Origin: Halichondria panicea
Lineage: Eukaryota > Porifera > Demospongiae > Suberitida > Halichondriidae
Length of the DNA stretch: 64,000 nucleotides
Assembly (NCBI RefSeq): GCF_963675165.1
Contig: NC_087381.1
Coordinates: forward strand, 7,286,419 to 7,350,418
Direction of reading: 5' to 3'
Every line of letters starts with the position of its first letter. Within the stretch, counting starts at the first letter, position 1. This document shows, in pieces, positions 22,430 through 33,598 of the stretch. The notes below the pieces were generated by a model that worked only from the letters and a program-made list of their open reading frames with translations, had not been told where the DNA came from and searched no databases. A program made the translations under genes and the position numbers.

Positions 22430-23071
22430 TATCTTAGAGCAAACCAACAGGCAGATGGCCTATAGTAGTCAATGGGGTGACCTTGGGTAGCTTCCAATTC
22501 CAGTGCACTATGCAGCGGTAAACAACTCGTCATTGTGTATATAATGTGGGTAATGATATTATTGGATAGTGCATGACAACTATACGAAGCCAAAATAATA
22601 ACCACAATAAACAGTGCAGCGTGGAGGATGATCTCATTCTCACTATAGTGCTTGCTCTGCTCCAGAAGGTTGAGTTCAGGCATGACACCCACATCACGAG
22701 ATCGATATCGGCACAGTTGGGAACCACGATCCTCGCACGATTGCGGAACCTTCGAACGGTTATTCCAGCAACCATAAAAATTATTATAATCCGTAACAGA
22801 AACATCATCACAATAGATGCACTACGCTGCATGGTCCAGGGAAACTTCAATATTCCTACAAACTCCATCGTGATTAACATTGCATCTGTCTGCCCTCCCA
22901 ATTGAAATCGTTCACATTCATTCCTAGGAACAGCATGTCCTTGTAACACCACCAACATTAGCCTCACCCCCTCGTCCCCTCGTCCCCTCCCAAGCCTGTG
23001 AAGGAGGCTACCCAAAACATAATTATACATAATAGCCCTCGTTGCATGTGTAGGTGGCAACAGTCACTATT
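22430..23071 (-). pseudogene. ITIH-C-like exon fragment (copy 1 of 3)
   Basis: Positions about 22610-22790 match the middle of the ITIH-C-like exon at 46896-47453, including VVPNCADIDLVMWVSCLN and TVRRFRNR in broken frames. The following ~250 bp retain IEVSLDQ-like traces and then non-coding sequence. The same fragment recurs at 53294-53885 and 55131-55604. No splice-competent open exon remains. In the other two copies the fragment runs straight into the cytoplasmic-tail exons; here a ~4.4-kb insertion separates them. Confidence 0.75.
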
Positions 23072-23573
23072 ATTAGTAAAACCAGTAGGTTTTACATAGG
23101 ATTGGCAGTGGGTTTGCCTGTGTTTAGCAATATTTCAATTATTTTGACTCATGTTCAAACTGTTCTATCTCTGCAGGGAAAGGCCACATCAAGAAACTGG
23201 CTAGACAGATAATTTATTTAGCCTTTTCTCTCTTTGTATCTCTCATTTTATAATCCATGAACATTTTAATGAATGAATATTGTCATTTTAAAAATTGCAC
23301 TATTTCGACGTTTCACTGCTCTTTGTCTGACTGACTAAGTAAGTAAGTGAGTGAGTGAGTAAGTTTCTTGCCCAGCATTTGCTCCAAGTACAGCCCTCTC
23401 CAGGACATTCTGCACAGGGTTTCCAAACGACTACAACCTGGATTACAAAGCGCTTCTTCAGATTTGCGATTGCCTCCACGAGGCAGTGACCTCTCAGTCT
23501 CTATTTCTCTTATACCTAGACAATTCTGCCATCTTTAATGACTCAGCAATTGCTTTGTGGCCAATTAATAATA

Positions 23574-23965
23574 GAGTAAACCACTGAAGATCAGCCACCA
23601 TGATAAATCGGCCGCTCGTACGCCAACACAGCACTTGCAAATTGATTTATTTTTGCTACTATATAGAGCTCTTGATGTGATGTTTTTATGAGCCAAACAA
23701 GACTTGCAACCAACGTTGTGTTCCGGAGTTAGAGTTAACTTCCCAGCGCTGCCGAAAGTATTCAGCCAATTGCATGTATTTCTGGCACAACGATCTACTC
23801 TAGAGTAAGGAGACACGATCCAGCTAAGATTAACTTCTAGTAGTAGCTAACTATGTCTACTAGCTGCATGCAAAATATAAAACTCTGTGGTGCAGCTGTT
23901 CCACTACTAGCCACGCTTTTTTCTCACAAATTTACTGATTGAAATTCGGCCACGCCCCATTGCAG
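23574..23965. repeat. Left terminal inverted repeat
   Basis: Pairs with 26093-26487. The spurious reading frame beginning MSPYSR occurs in both repeats in mirror orientation, which is how the repeat first shows. Confidence 0.88.
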
Positions 23966-24076
23966 GTTATAAACCGCCCCAACTATTATAAGAGCAATCC
24001 TCAACGATTATATGGTAACACAGACAAAATAGACAAAATAGACTACAAAAAGAACATAAAAACAATATTATTATTA

Positions 24077-25821
24077 TTACTGGCTACACGACATACAAAA
24101 CCATGTTTTTTGAGTATCATTAAAAACAGCGTTCGGAATGTTTTCGCAATCCTGGTGGTACCATTTACTGCAACTGTCACATGACGCCATATCCCCAAAC
24201 CTCGATGTGACTTCCACATCAGAATATCGGCAACTACAGTATACAGGAACCTGCGTTTTTGCGACTATTGTCTTGGGGCAATCCCTTTTTTTTGCAGCTC
24301 GTGGGAAGCGTGACAGTTCACGATTGTTGAAGCAACGCTCCAGATGAAGAACTCTCATCATCGATTCATCGTAGCTGATTTTCAAAGGGTTTCGACCAGA
24401 ACATAAATCATAAGCCATAGCGATGGCAAACAAACCACAAGAATCACCAGTATACTGAAGTTGAACATTCACAACTTGGATTGTGAAACGGTCTTTCATA
24501 CAATGGAGAATCGTGCAAGACTGTTCAATAATGGTAGGGCCAGGTTCTATGTGAAGACTGTCATACAGCTGTATTTTACTTGCATCAGATGATAATTTAT
24601 TTGATAAGCACGCCCAATGAAATCCTCCAACATGAATTATTTGCACAAATTCATGAGCTGACGATCTCCACTGGAGATTTTCAAGCAAGTACATAGTATC
24701 TTGAAGTCCGTTTTGATGAGGGAATTCTCTTCTGAGCAGCATATTTGCAGCAGAAATATGATTTGCTGACAGCCAAGCATTACGTTGAAGGGCTTGTTTC
24801 TCATAAAGAGAGAGACCAAGATCACTAACCCAATCTTTTAAGCACGGATTTGTTTCTGAGTCATCAAGCAATGATTCATTGGATACTTGAAAGTGTACCT
24901 ACAGATACAATGACATACATAAGCATCATAACAAATCTTACCCCACGAAAATTACCCGCTGTATGATATACAACTCTATGATATTATCCTATGGAGTGTA
25001 ACTGCACAAGTAATACATTATTTACCTTATATGCCTTCGAGTCACCAGCACGTGTACTAAAGGGCGTAGATTTTACGTTCCTTGTAGCACTTTCCCCGCT
25101 GCTTTTCACTGGGCTCTTAGGGTCAACGACAACGACAGGAGCTTGGTCGTCTGGAGCTGCATTTTACACAGTCAGTACAATACATGCATGGTACACAAAT
25201 ACAAACCTGTCTCAGTCTTTCTCCCAGTCTGAACACTCACTCCTATAAATGCACACCAGAATCACGTGGTAACAAAACAATGAGACCCACACATATACAA
25301 GTACATGCACATGCACATTACTCACCATCCGTGGCTTTTGCTCTTGCTACAGACAATTTAGCAGGAATTCGCAAAACTAGTTCCGAGTGTCGCTTTGTGA
25401 AGCTTTCATACCAACCATGAGTGACTGTGACCTTGACTCCTTTACGGTCGCACACTCTTTGCACAATTGCAATTACATTACTTCTGGTTTTAGGAAAGCC
25501 AACAGAGGCACATCTAATCAAGAACCTGGTCAGTTCTGCTTCTTCTGCATCAGAGAGATACTTGTTTGGGCCACTTTTGGCACCAGGAAGAGTGCTTCCT
25601 CGATAGTAATCGCCCAGTGTGGACCTAGGAATACCATATTCTTCAGCAGCACGTCGTTGACTCAACGTACCATTTCTAATAGCTGAACAAGCAGTGCTTA
25701 CGGTTTTCAAATCCCAATGCTTGTATGAGGGTGGGCGATTTTTTGAGTTAACTTCACATACAGTCGCAGCTTTCTTAGTACGGCTATAAAATATTCTTTC
25801 TTTTAGCGGTACTTCAGCCAT
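24077..25821 (-). CDS. Transposon protein: pogo-type HTH + Ulp1-like protease + PHD finger
   Basis: Three exons, 25326-25821, 25026-25156 and 24077-24898, give 1449 nt and an uninterrupted 482-aa frame. The ATG at 25821 follows a plausible 3' splice site (tctgtag), so an upstream 5' UTR exon is likely. Residues ~30-165 form a CENP-B/psq-like helix-turn-helix (RRAAEEYGIPRSTLGDY, then FPKTRSNV and VTHGWYESFTKRH). Residues ~270-400 look like a C48/Ulp1-type cysteine protease, with His in GGFHWACLSN, Asp in YDSL and Cys in GDSCGLFAIA. The C-terminus is a C4HC3 PHD finger (CSC, CDSC, WYHQDC, CMSC). A DDE nuclease, normally next to this HTH, is missing. The gene lies between the element's TIRs. Its role is not known; DNA binding plus SUMO/ubiquitin-like proteolysis and chromatin reading are inferences from the domains. 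Confidence 0.8.
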
Positions 25822-26092
25822 ATGTAACCTACAGAATAAGCAAAGACAAAAATAAATGTTCAGCACCATAATTGTGGGGTTCTAAGTTTGTCTCAAAGTG
25901 AAGTGAAGCTGTTGTTATTACAATACTAAAAGCACACTGTAAACCATTGCCAAAACATAGATACAAATATGGCCATGAAGCTAGCTAGCTCATTAATTAC
26001 CTAGAAGCGAGCCTAGAAGCACCTAGTACCTGGAAACACGTCTCACACAGTAGCACTTTCGATTTATCCATGTGGCAAGATAGTTTTGAAAG

Positions 26093-26487
26093 CAATGGGT
26101 GTGGCCGAATTTCAATCAGTAGATTTTGTGAGAAAAAAGCGTGGCTAGTAGTAGAACAGCTGCACCACAGAGTTTCATATTTTGCATGCAGCTAGTAGAC
26201 ATAGTTAGCTACTACTAGAAGTTAATCTTAGCTGGATCGTGTCTCCTTACTCTAGAGAAGATCGTTGTGCCAGAAATACATGCAATTGGCTGAATATATG
26301 TACTTTCGGCAGCGCTGGAAAGTTAACTCTAACTCAGGAACACAACGTTGGTTGCAAGTCTTGTTTGGTTCATAGGAACATCACATCAAGAGCTCTATAT
26401 AGTAGCAAAAATAAATCAATTTGCAAGTGCTGTGTTGGCGTACGAGCGGCCGATTTATCATGGTGGCTGATCTTCAGTGGTTTACTC
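26093..26487. repeat. Right terminal inverted repeat
   Basis: Inverted partner of 23574-23965; ends GGTTTACTC followed by TA. Confidence 0.88.
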
Positions 26488-26849
26488 TAGATAGGCGTGG
26501 CTAATATTAACCGTGCGCCTAAAATCAGTGCAGCAGTGCTTTTCCAGAGCCTGAGGTGTTGCTTTTCTTCACACTGTTCAGCTCTAGCTCCCTTTCTCTG
26601 ACAGGCATGCTATATGCACTGGCTAGATATCATGCTCTTAAAATGGCTGTCATTTAATACTGATTCGCAAATTCAACATATCATGCAAGCAATAATTATT
26701 ACTCATTTAATACTATAATTATTAGTCCAGAGATATTTGAGAAGATATCTGATTAGTCCTGTCTTCTCTTCTTGAACTTCTGTACTGCCTCTTGACGTTC
26801 CACTTATGCATGTCATGATACGTAAACTGTACTGAAAAAGAAAGGGAAT

Positions 26850-27474
26850 CCGACTAGAAAAACATTTGCAATGTGAAAAATTGCTAGGATTGGCCAGGGG
26901 AACCACAAAAAAGCGTGGGAACAAGAAATCAGACGAGAGCATAACTCCAATCCGTTACAACATCATGAACATGTACAATACATAGTATATTAAATAATAG
27001 ACTGTGTTCCAGATCCATCTATCAGCTTCCATCCACCACATCATTCCATGCAGGTCACCAGTACGGTCCGTGCATGTTACTACGCATGGATGGACTGTGT
27101 GTACCTGTGCTTAGCCTCGATTCCAAGCCGTTGAGAAAGGCCACTATTCAAGGGGCTGGAGTCGAGGCTAACCTGTGCTCAACACTGCATGTATTAGGAA
27201 CATCAATTCATCACAAATCATCATGATTATATGTGCCCCATGCACATTCCAAAATGGATGTATAATAAATATATATAGGGATTGGTCATCACTCTACCAG
27301 TAAAAATTGCGTGGCATATTGGCTGGGAAAACATGGGAAAACTACCAGTACATGTGATTGACGTTGTAACGGATTGGAGTTATGCTCTCGTCTGATTTCT
27401 TGTTCCCACGCTTTTTTGTGGTTCCCCTGGCCAATCCTAGCAATTTTTCACATTGCAAATGTTTTTCTAGTCGG
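26850..27474. mobile_element. 625-bp fold-back element
   Basis: Arms 26850-26961 and 27363-27474 (112 bp each) are almost perfect reverse complements, with outer tips CCGACTAG / CTAGTCGG. Its right tip coincides with the point where sequence homologous to 55604 onward resumes ('aaatatatgttctcc'), so it marks the right edge of the 4.4-kb block. The loop contains a smaller hairpin at 27111-27171. Confidence 0.85.
27111..27171. repeat. Short hairpin repeat (TTAGCCTCGA...)
   Basis: Ends TTAGCCTCGATTCCA and its imperfect inverse face each other over ~60 bp. A related hairpin is at 44293-44353, which suggests a tiny dispersed MITE family. Confidence 0.6.
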
Positions 27475-28951
27475 TAAATATATGTTCTCCTCGTCGGAGT
27501 CATAATTAATGTGATAATAACTAAGTGCTCAATCATGCAGCTGAGTGTTTGTTGGCTATACGAGAGCGTTTTTTAGTGTGACATTTTCAATATTGCTATG
27601 CAATGACTGTATACCCTTCGAAAATTAATAACCAGTTAAGTGAATACAACCTAATATATGGGCCGGGGACTGCTGGCAGTGCAAGCTTTAATAATGGTCA
27701 TGGAAGAGTACATTAGTTCACAACTATAATATCCTGTGCATATATACATTGTTCAGTAACTATAAACGTACATGGGGACTCAGTGTCACAGGCCCATAAG
27801 CCTCACACTGTGACAGGGTGTTAGTTCAAACTGCACCTCTGAAGCATCCTCCCCTGCTGTAGATGGTTGAAGATTTACAGGCCTAGCATAAGCCTCACAG
27901 GGGTGTTAGTTCAAATTGCACCTCTGCAGCATCATCCCCTGCTGTAGAGGGTTGAGGAATTTCAGTGGAAGTTTCTGAATTCCCTACACTTATATAATCA
28001 TAGTCATGGTCAGGAAGCTCATCAGCAACATCAAGCCTCCTGCATGCAAGGTGAGGGGGAGGGACATGCACAGCAATCATTAAGTACAGTCAAGGCATCA
28101 GCAATAAGTACTATAGAGACACTTAGCAATGAACTGATAAACTCACATATCTGGTGGACTACTTTCATTGATGCTCGAGGTCTGTGATTTATATTTCCGA
28201 TATCTCAGAGCAACCAGCAAAATGATGACCACCAAGAGAGCAAGTAGAAGAGTCAATGATCCAACCACAATCCAATCACAGCACCTATACTCAGTAGTGA
28301 AGGAGCTGCAATAAATGTATAAGTACTGCTTTGAGCTAAAAACACGTAGCCATATACACGTTCCCTATATTCGAATCGTTTTCCTATAAATTATATAGAA
28401 GGATATATTTCTTGAAATTTGTATCTTAGCTTGAGATAACAGCAATTAATTTTAGTGCTGCATGCATGGTGCTTCAGACGTACAATGTTCATGCATGCCC
28501 ATGCAAGTAGTCTGAGCACAGTGATGCTGTTATAATTATTACAAGCTTGAGGGAGCAATAATGTTCACGTATCGCAGCACACCTTCTTGTGCACACTGAA
28601 GAGGACTAGCTTCCGCCCACACTCCATCTTCACAGGTCCTTATCTCATATCCTAGGAGCTGGAACCCTTCATCACAGGTGTACGTAGCAACTGTCCTATA
28701 TGTGGTCCTTCAGACACATTGTAGATGATTGATTTTCCTCTTTATATAGGAAATTGATTCTTAAAAGACAAGGCTCAGTTTGCATGCATTACCATTAATT
28801 TTTATGATGACTACTGCAGTCATTGCTATAACTGAATGTAATGCCTTACATAGGCATTTAAAGTCTAGACTCAATTCAATTAGTGGATGAGGTAACCACC
28901 TAGGTGGGCTTAATTTCGAGACAAAACAAAAAATAACCATCTTATACCTGT

Positions 28952-29058
28952 GTTATAGTTAGAACATGGGCATGAGGTATCTATTTGTTACGGTGTCCAA
29001 ATCCCGAGGGATGAGGGACACTATAACCGAATGCATATGCATGACTGTTCTAACTGAT
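28952..29058. repeat. Hairpin MITE, copy 1
   Basis: Nested inverted repeats: GTTATAGTTAGAACATG facing GTTCTAAC at the ends, and GTGTCC / GGGACACTATAAC inside. Present at the equivalent intron position in the paralogue (58805-58907), so it predates the segmental duplication. Confidence 0.7.
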
Positions 29059-31474
29059 TTAGATCCCAAAACCTATTGGCTACTAGAAATGCACTATATA
29101 GCTTAGCAACAGTCAACCTATATAATTATTAGCCAACCTAGCAACTGTATCATTTCTTTTGAAAACTAATATTTGAAGTTGTGTCTCTACTAAATCTGTG
29201 GTTTCTATTCAAGTCAACCCTCCTCAGTTTAATGGTATAGTCCTATGAAAGGCATAGACAAAATTATAGTCCTAGCTCCACCCACAAAACAGAAACATCC
29301 AGCTCCTCTCCCAGTTTTGCAGCAAAAAAGCCCAGCACACTTCCAGAAACGAGCGGCTCGTACTACTCTCACATAGCGAAAGGAAGACACCTAAGCTAGA
29401 ATTTGCAGCAAACAAGCCCAGCAAACGAGCAGCTCCTATACTACTCTTGAAAGAATTAGCCAAAGCTAGAATCCCATACATCCAGCTCCTCCCCCATGCA
29501 GCCTTGCAGCAAAAAAGCACAGCACACTGGACAAGAAACGATCGAGCAGCTCCTACTACTCTGGAACAAAGCCAAAAACAGAAACTAGAGCTTCTCTTGT
29601 TCTGTTATTATGTTAATAGACAAAGCATCTATAGCTACAATAATTTTTATGTCATTACATGTGAACGACAATACAATTGTTGTTTGTAGCCCAGAGCAAT
29701 GTATAGTACTGGTACTATAGCTCATAGTTCCCTGCTAAATACACTCAAATGCATGGGATTTATTATGTAGCATTCAATTAGAGTGAGCGTAATCTCGGTA
29801 TAGAGTACGATACATACAATCGACTGGTTTTCTCAATTTCTACGACACTCACTGTCATCGTCTTGGATGCAGCAAATCTGTGTTCCACCTGACAATATAA
29901 TACTCTGTCTATCAGCCTCGGGTAGTGACAACTCAACCGTGAGGCATTCCAAAGCCTCTTCAACAATGTCATCTGGTAAAAGTTCAATATCGAAGCATCT
30001 CTCACCCGTTACACTGTCCTCGGGGGTCAGTGTGAGGGGGGCACTGATAGCGGTAAAGTCAACACCAGGTGTGGCTGTGTGGGGGTGGTGGGTGTGTGTG
30101 GAGAGTGTGCGTGTGTGTGTGTGGGAGGGTAAGTACATATAGCTTATATATATACACATCTCTCATATACTTGTACTCTTGTACAAGCACTCTTTTCCCA
30201 CACACAAAAATACTAGCTATTCAAATAAACCCTCTGACAAACTCACTACAATGCATTAATTATATTAGTGGTCCCAAATTTAAAATTAAGATTCACCAAA
30301 GGCGTATAAAAGTGAAAGGGCTTGCAATGCTACGTGCAACCCTACGTGCGAGCAAAAACTAAAGCCACAGATATTAATAGAATTTATTTTAGACATTACT
30401 ATACTGTTCTACCACCCCCATTATAGTTTCACGCAAACTGTTGCATGCCCTCTCTCGTTTTCTACACCCTTGGTTTGACTATAATTATTCCACCTCTCAC
30501 CTATTCCAACAGCAGCAGGTGTGCTGCTGTTATCAGGCACTCCGATCAGTGTGGATATCTCCACTTCAACGTCTCTGGCTATTTGGTTACTGAACGTGAT
30601 GCAAGTGCGGGCAGTGGTGGCGCTCTCAGGGATCACATCTCCTTTGGTCACCGTCAGAGACAGCACTGTGTGTGTGTGTGTGGTGGGAGGGGGGTATACA
30701 CAGTATATAGTCATCCATTACTTAGAGTTAGTACAGTTTCAATGTACATACTTAGGAACTGTTGAATTGTTATGGATCAATGTTATGATGCTCATAAAAG
30801 ACTTCTTATAGGGACAGTGGCTCTAGATCGATCCTAGTGTGCGTTTGTGTGCGTGTCTTACCGTCATCATCCAAGATAAGGACATCGGTAGCGCTATTAT
30901 CACCCAGAGTGACCAGCTCAGGTGATCCCTGTACCATTAGTGTCCAGCTAAACATCTCAGTCTCTTCCAGTGCAATACTATCGTCGGTGATGTCGAAATC
31001 GATGCATTGCACGAACTGGTCCGGTGCGAATGTGATAACGCGATCAACTCTATTACCAGTTTCAGCTTGAAATGCTGCATGTGTGTGTGTGTGTGAGGGA
31101 GGATACATATTGATGTCAATATCTGGATCGCAAACTAAAACTGCACTGGTCGGTGGTGGTGTTTGGTACTAACCACTTCTATATAGAAACAACCACCTAT
31201 TAGAGACCTAGTTTACCAGGCAACTTTGTGGACACATCACTGCTTCATGCACAATATCAATAGCCAATACAAAAGATGGTATGCATGCAGCTACTAAACA
31301 ATGCCCCTCCCTCACACCCCATCATACGCCCACACACACTCACACACACACACACACACACTTACGTCCTCCTGTCACCATGACGGAGATAGATTGAGTG
31401 GTGGCTCCCACTTTCTCCACACACACTGTTTCGCTACCCACCCCCTCAGCGAACATGTAGATGGGCTGCTGGAA

Positions 31475-31487
31475 CATTGCCAGCAAT
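31475..31487. repeat. Left 13-bp terminal inverted repeat
   Basis: CATTGCCAGCAAT, exact inverse of 38194-38206. Confidence 0.85.
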
Positions 31488-31730
31488 TGCCATTGTATTT
31501 TGGACACTATTGTTCTAGCATCCTGTCTAAATATTTGTTCTATTTATATGAAAATTCAAATATTACTCAATCATTTTAACTACTGCGGAAATAAATGCTA
31601 CTATAGACTATTGTAGTGCGTGCGCAAGATCTTCGCTGAACTAGCTACGTTCACTGCACTGGTGCTGGTGAGTAATATTATTGTTTACCTGTTGGTTGAG
31701 CTCATGTAGACTTCTGTGGTAGATTCTATC

Positions 31731-31872
31731 CTGTGGCAGATCTCTCTAGTCACTGTTACAGGCCGGTACAAGTAGATCTAATAACAAAATACTGAGCATG
31801 CAGTACTGCCAGCTCAGTATTTTGTTATTACTTTTACCGGCCTGTAACAGTGACTAGAGAGATCTACCACAG
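31731..31872. repeat. ~140-bp palindrome near the left end of the element
   Basis: Arms 31731-31797 and 31812-31872 pair nearly perfectly (CTGTGGCAGATCTCTCTAGT with its inverse, through TTACAGGCCGGTA and AATAACAAAATACTGAGC) around a 14-base loop. It is subterminal, about 250 bp from the left tip. It could be a transposase-binding or regulatory structure, or a nested MITE. Confidence 0.85.
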
Positions 31873-31942
31873 TAAATAATTATATAGAACAGTACAGTAT
31901 AGTAGTCAGTTCTCAGTCATATTCTTCTCAGTCCTGTTCTAG

Positions 31943-32320
31943 TTACAACACTTTTACTAAATTAAATTTAACTTTCTTTCTTGGCTCTTTGTTGTCCGCT
32001 TCTTTTGTGCTTTCTTCTTTTGTTTTTTTGGCTCTAAATCCTAGCAACGTGTAGTCTGGATTTAAAACTTCTGACACCTGGACATCGTATGTTTGGCTGA
32101 GCCTCACAACTTTCTTTAAATAGTTCTGGGCCTTTTTCTGAGACCCCATCGGAAAATAATGTGTTCCAGTATCATCTGCTGTTGTAAAATAAAATTGTTT
32201 TCCCTCAGTTCCCATCTTTACTAGCGACCCAATAGGAAAGGAGTTCCTGTGGTGCCTGATCTCTCGTAAGTCGGAGTCGATGTAGTACGGGTACGGGTGG
32301 AAGTGGCAGCAATTTCCCAT
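31943..32320 (-). CDS. Small unknown transposon-borne protein
   Basis: A 125-aa frame from the ATG at 32320 (MGNCCHFHPYPYYIDSD...) to the stop at 31943. An upstream in-frame ATG at 32470 would add ~50 residues but would place the start only 15 bp from the oppositely oriented chromodomain start, so I prefer the internal one. The protein has an acidic/aromatic middle (KQFYFTTADDTGTHYFPMGS) and a very basic C-terminus (KKTKEESTKEADNKEPRKKVK), like a nuclear protein. No family recognised. It is divergently arranged with the chromodomain gene inside the element. Confidence 0.5.
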   Translation of the reverse strand: MGNCCHFHPYPYYIDSDLREIRHHRNSFPIGSLVKMGTEGKQFYFTTADDTGTHYFPMGSQKKAQNYLKKVVRLSQTYDVQVSEVLNPDYTLLGFRAKKTKEESTKEADNKEPRKKVKFNLVKVL

Positions 32321-32485
32321 CTCAATTCTTTCTCTGTTCTTTTTTGTATAGTAATTTACTGATTCACATGACAGTAATAGCATGCAATCAATGGTAGTAA
32401 AGTGTGTCAAATGAATAGAGATAAAATCTTTATGGTCACTAATTATTAATCTTCCAGCAGACCTGTTCATGCAGATCGACCTGTT

Positions 32486-33310
32486 ATGGACTCGTCAAAG
32501 AGGCAACGACCTGAGAAAGGATACTATTCCTACCTCCATAATATAAGCTCGGCTGACATGGACTTATCTAGCATGCGGGAAGCACGAGATGTGAGAACCA
32601 CTCTGAGCTGTAAGTCTGATGACAGTCTGCCAGAAGGGGTCTTCCTTGTTGAGAGGATAATTCATCATCGACTAACTAAGGTACGTAACATTTTATGATA
32701 TATAGCCCTATACGATTGATTCTATTTCTAGGGGAAAACGGAGTATTTGGTAAAGTGGGCTGGTTACTCATTGGAACAGTCTTCATGGGTCGCTAAGGAA
32801 GATGTGACTATCTCTACTATCCAGTAAGATTATTAAGTATGGCATGGCAGTGCACTGTGTATTACTATAATTATATCTGCACATTTCCCCCCTTTCAGAT
32901 CATACAATACACCACAAGCACCACATACCGAGCTTATAAGCGACGCAACAAGAAGATTTGTTCTGTCCATTCAATGTAGTTTAAATTTAGGTACTGTAAA
33001 ATCCTGTAATTTAACTATAGATTTCCGGCTAGATGTATTTCGTTACCTATTTAAAGATCGAGGAACCCAAATGACCCGCGGAAAGCTCCAACTTCAACAA
33101 ACTGATTTTAACGATGAATATTTTATAGGTAGTTGGTATATTTTGTATGATAGATATGGCAATGGCTGCACAGTAGATTTTCCTATTGTAGTATGTCCTA
33201 GAATTAAGTATGGACCGAAAACATATAGAAATAGCAATGGTGAAATGTTAGAGTCACCTAGACTACTATCTGAAATTGTATGTGTAAATCTGGTGAAAAA
33301 ACGTTGTTGA
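32486..33310 (+). CDS. Transposon-borne chromodomain protein
   Basis: Exons 32486-32680, 32732-32823 and 32899-33310 give 699 nt and a continuous 232-aa protein; the third exon is open across an apparent donor at 32983. Residues ~50-95 are a chromodomain: FLVERIIHHRLTKGKTEYLV continuing with KWAGYSLEQSSW, including the aromatic positions expected for methyl-lysine binding (initial F, W in VKWAGY, W in SSWV). The C-terminal 130 residues (DFRLDVFRYLFKD...GSWYILYDRYGNG) are not recognised. In known transposons and retroelements chromodomains steer integration to methylated-histone chromatin; a similar role here is inferred. Confidence 0.75.
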
Positions 33311-33598
33311 TCATTGTTAATTGTTAATTGTTAATGCATGCATGGCCCAACCTGAGCAGCCAATACGCACTATGTGACTCATAACTAACTGCTTCAGGCC
33401 AATTCTCTACCATAATGCTTTTAATGACTCTCAAACAAATGGCTGGGTCAACACGCATCCCGACTTACAGCTAACCTTGTCAGCCTTCCATTAGAGAGCA
33501 CGGATTTGCCTACAATTATACATAGACTATGTCATAGTTAAAGCTAGCACCAGATTTAAACATGAACGAATGAATGTAAGACATAATTAGTCACATAG

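Larger units (their letters stand above)
23574..26487. mobile_element. DNA transposon with ~390-bp TIRs and HTH-Ulp1-PHD gene
   Basis: Long inverted repeats of about 390 bp (roughly 23574-23965 and 26093-26487) begin GAGTAAACCACTGAAGATCA and are near-identical. Both ends are flanked by TA (23572-23573 and 26488-26489), as for pogo/Tc1-mariner insertions. The single internal gene (24077-25821, minus) has the HTH expected of a pogo/Tigger transposase but no DDE nuclease. The element lies inside a larger 4.4-kb block absent from the paralogous site at ~55604. Confidence 0.88.

Noticed and set aside
22573-22905. Plus-strand frame of 110 residues, repeated at 55150-55434
   Set aside because: Antisense shadow of the duplicated ITIH-C-like fragment; the minus strand carries the homology.
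23574-26487. Polinton/Maverick element because of the Ulp1-like protease
   Set aside because: Far too short, no polymerase, integrase or capsid genes; the HTH and TA flanks fit a pogo-type element better.
29272-29520. 82-residue minus frame with a near copy at 58963-59304
   Set aside because: Both lie in the same intron of duplicated genes, lack splice context and match nothing; conservation follows from the duplication.
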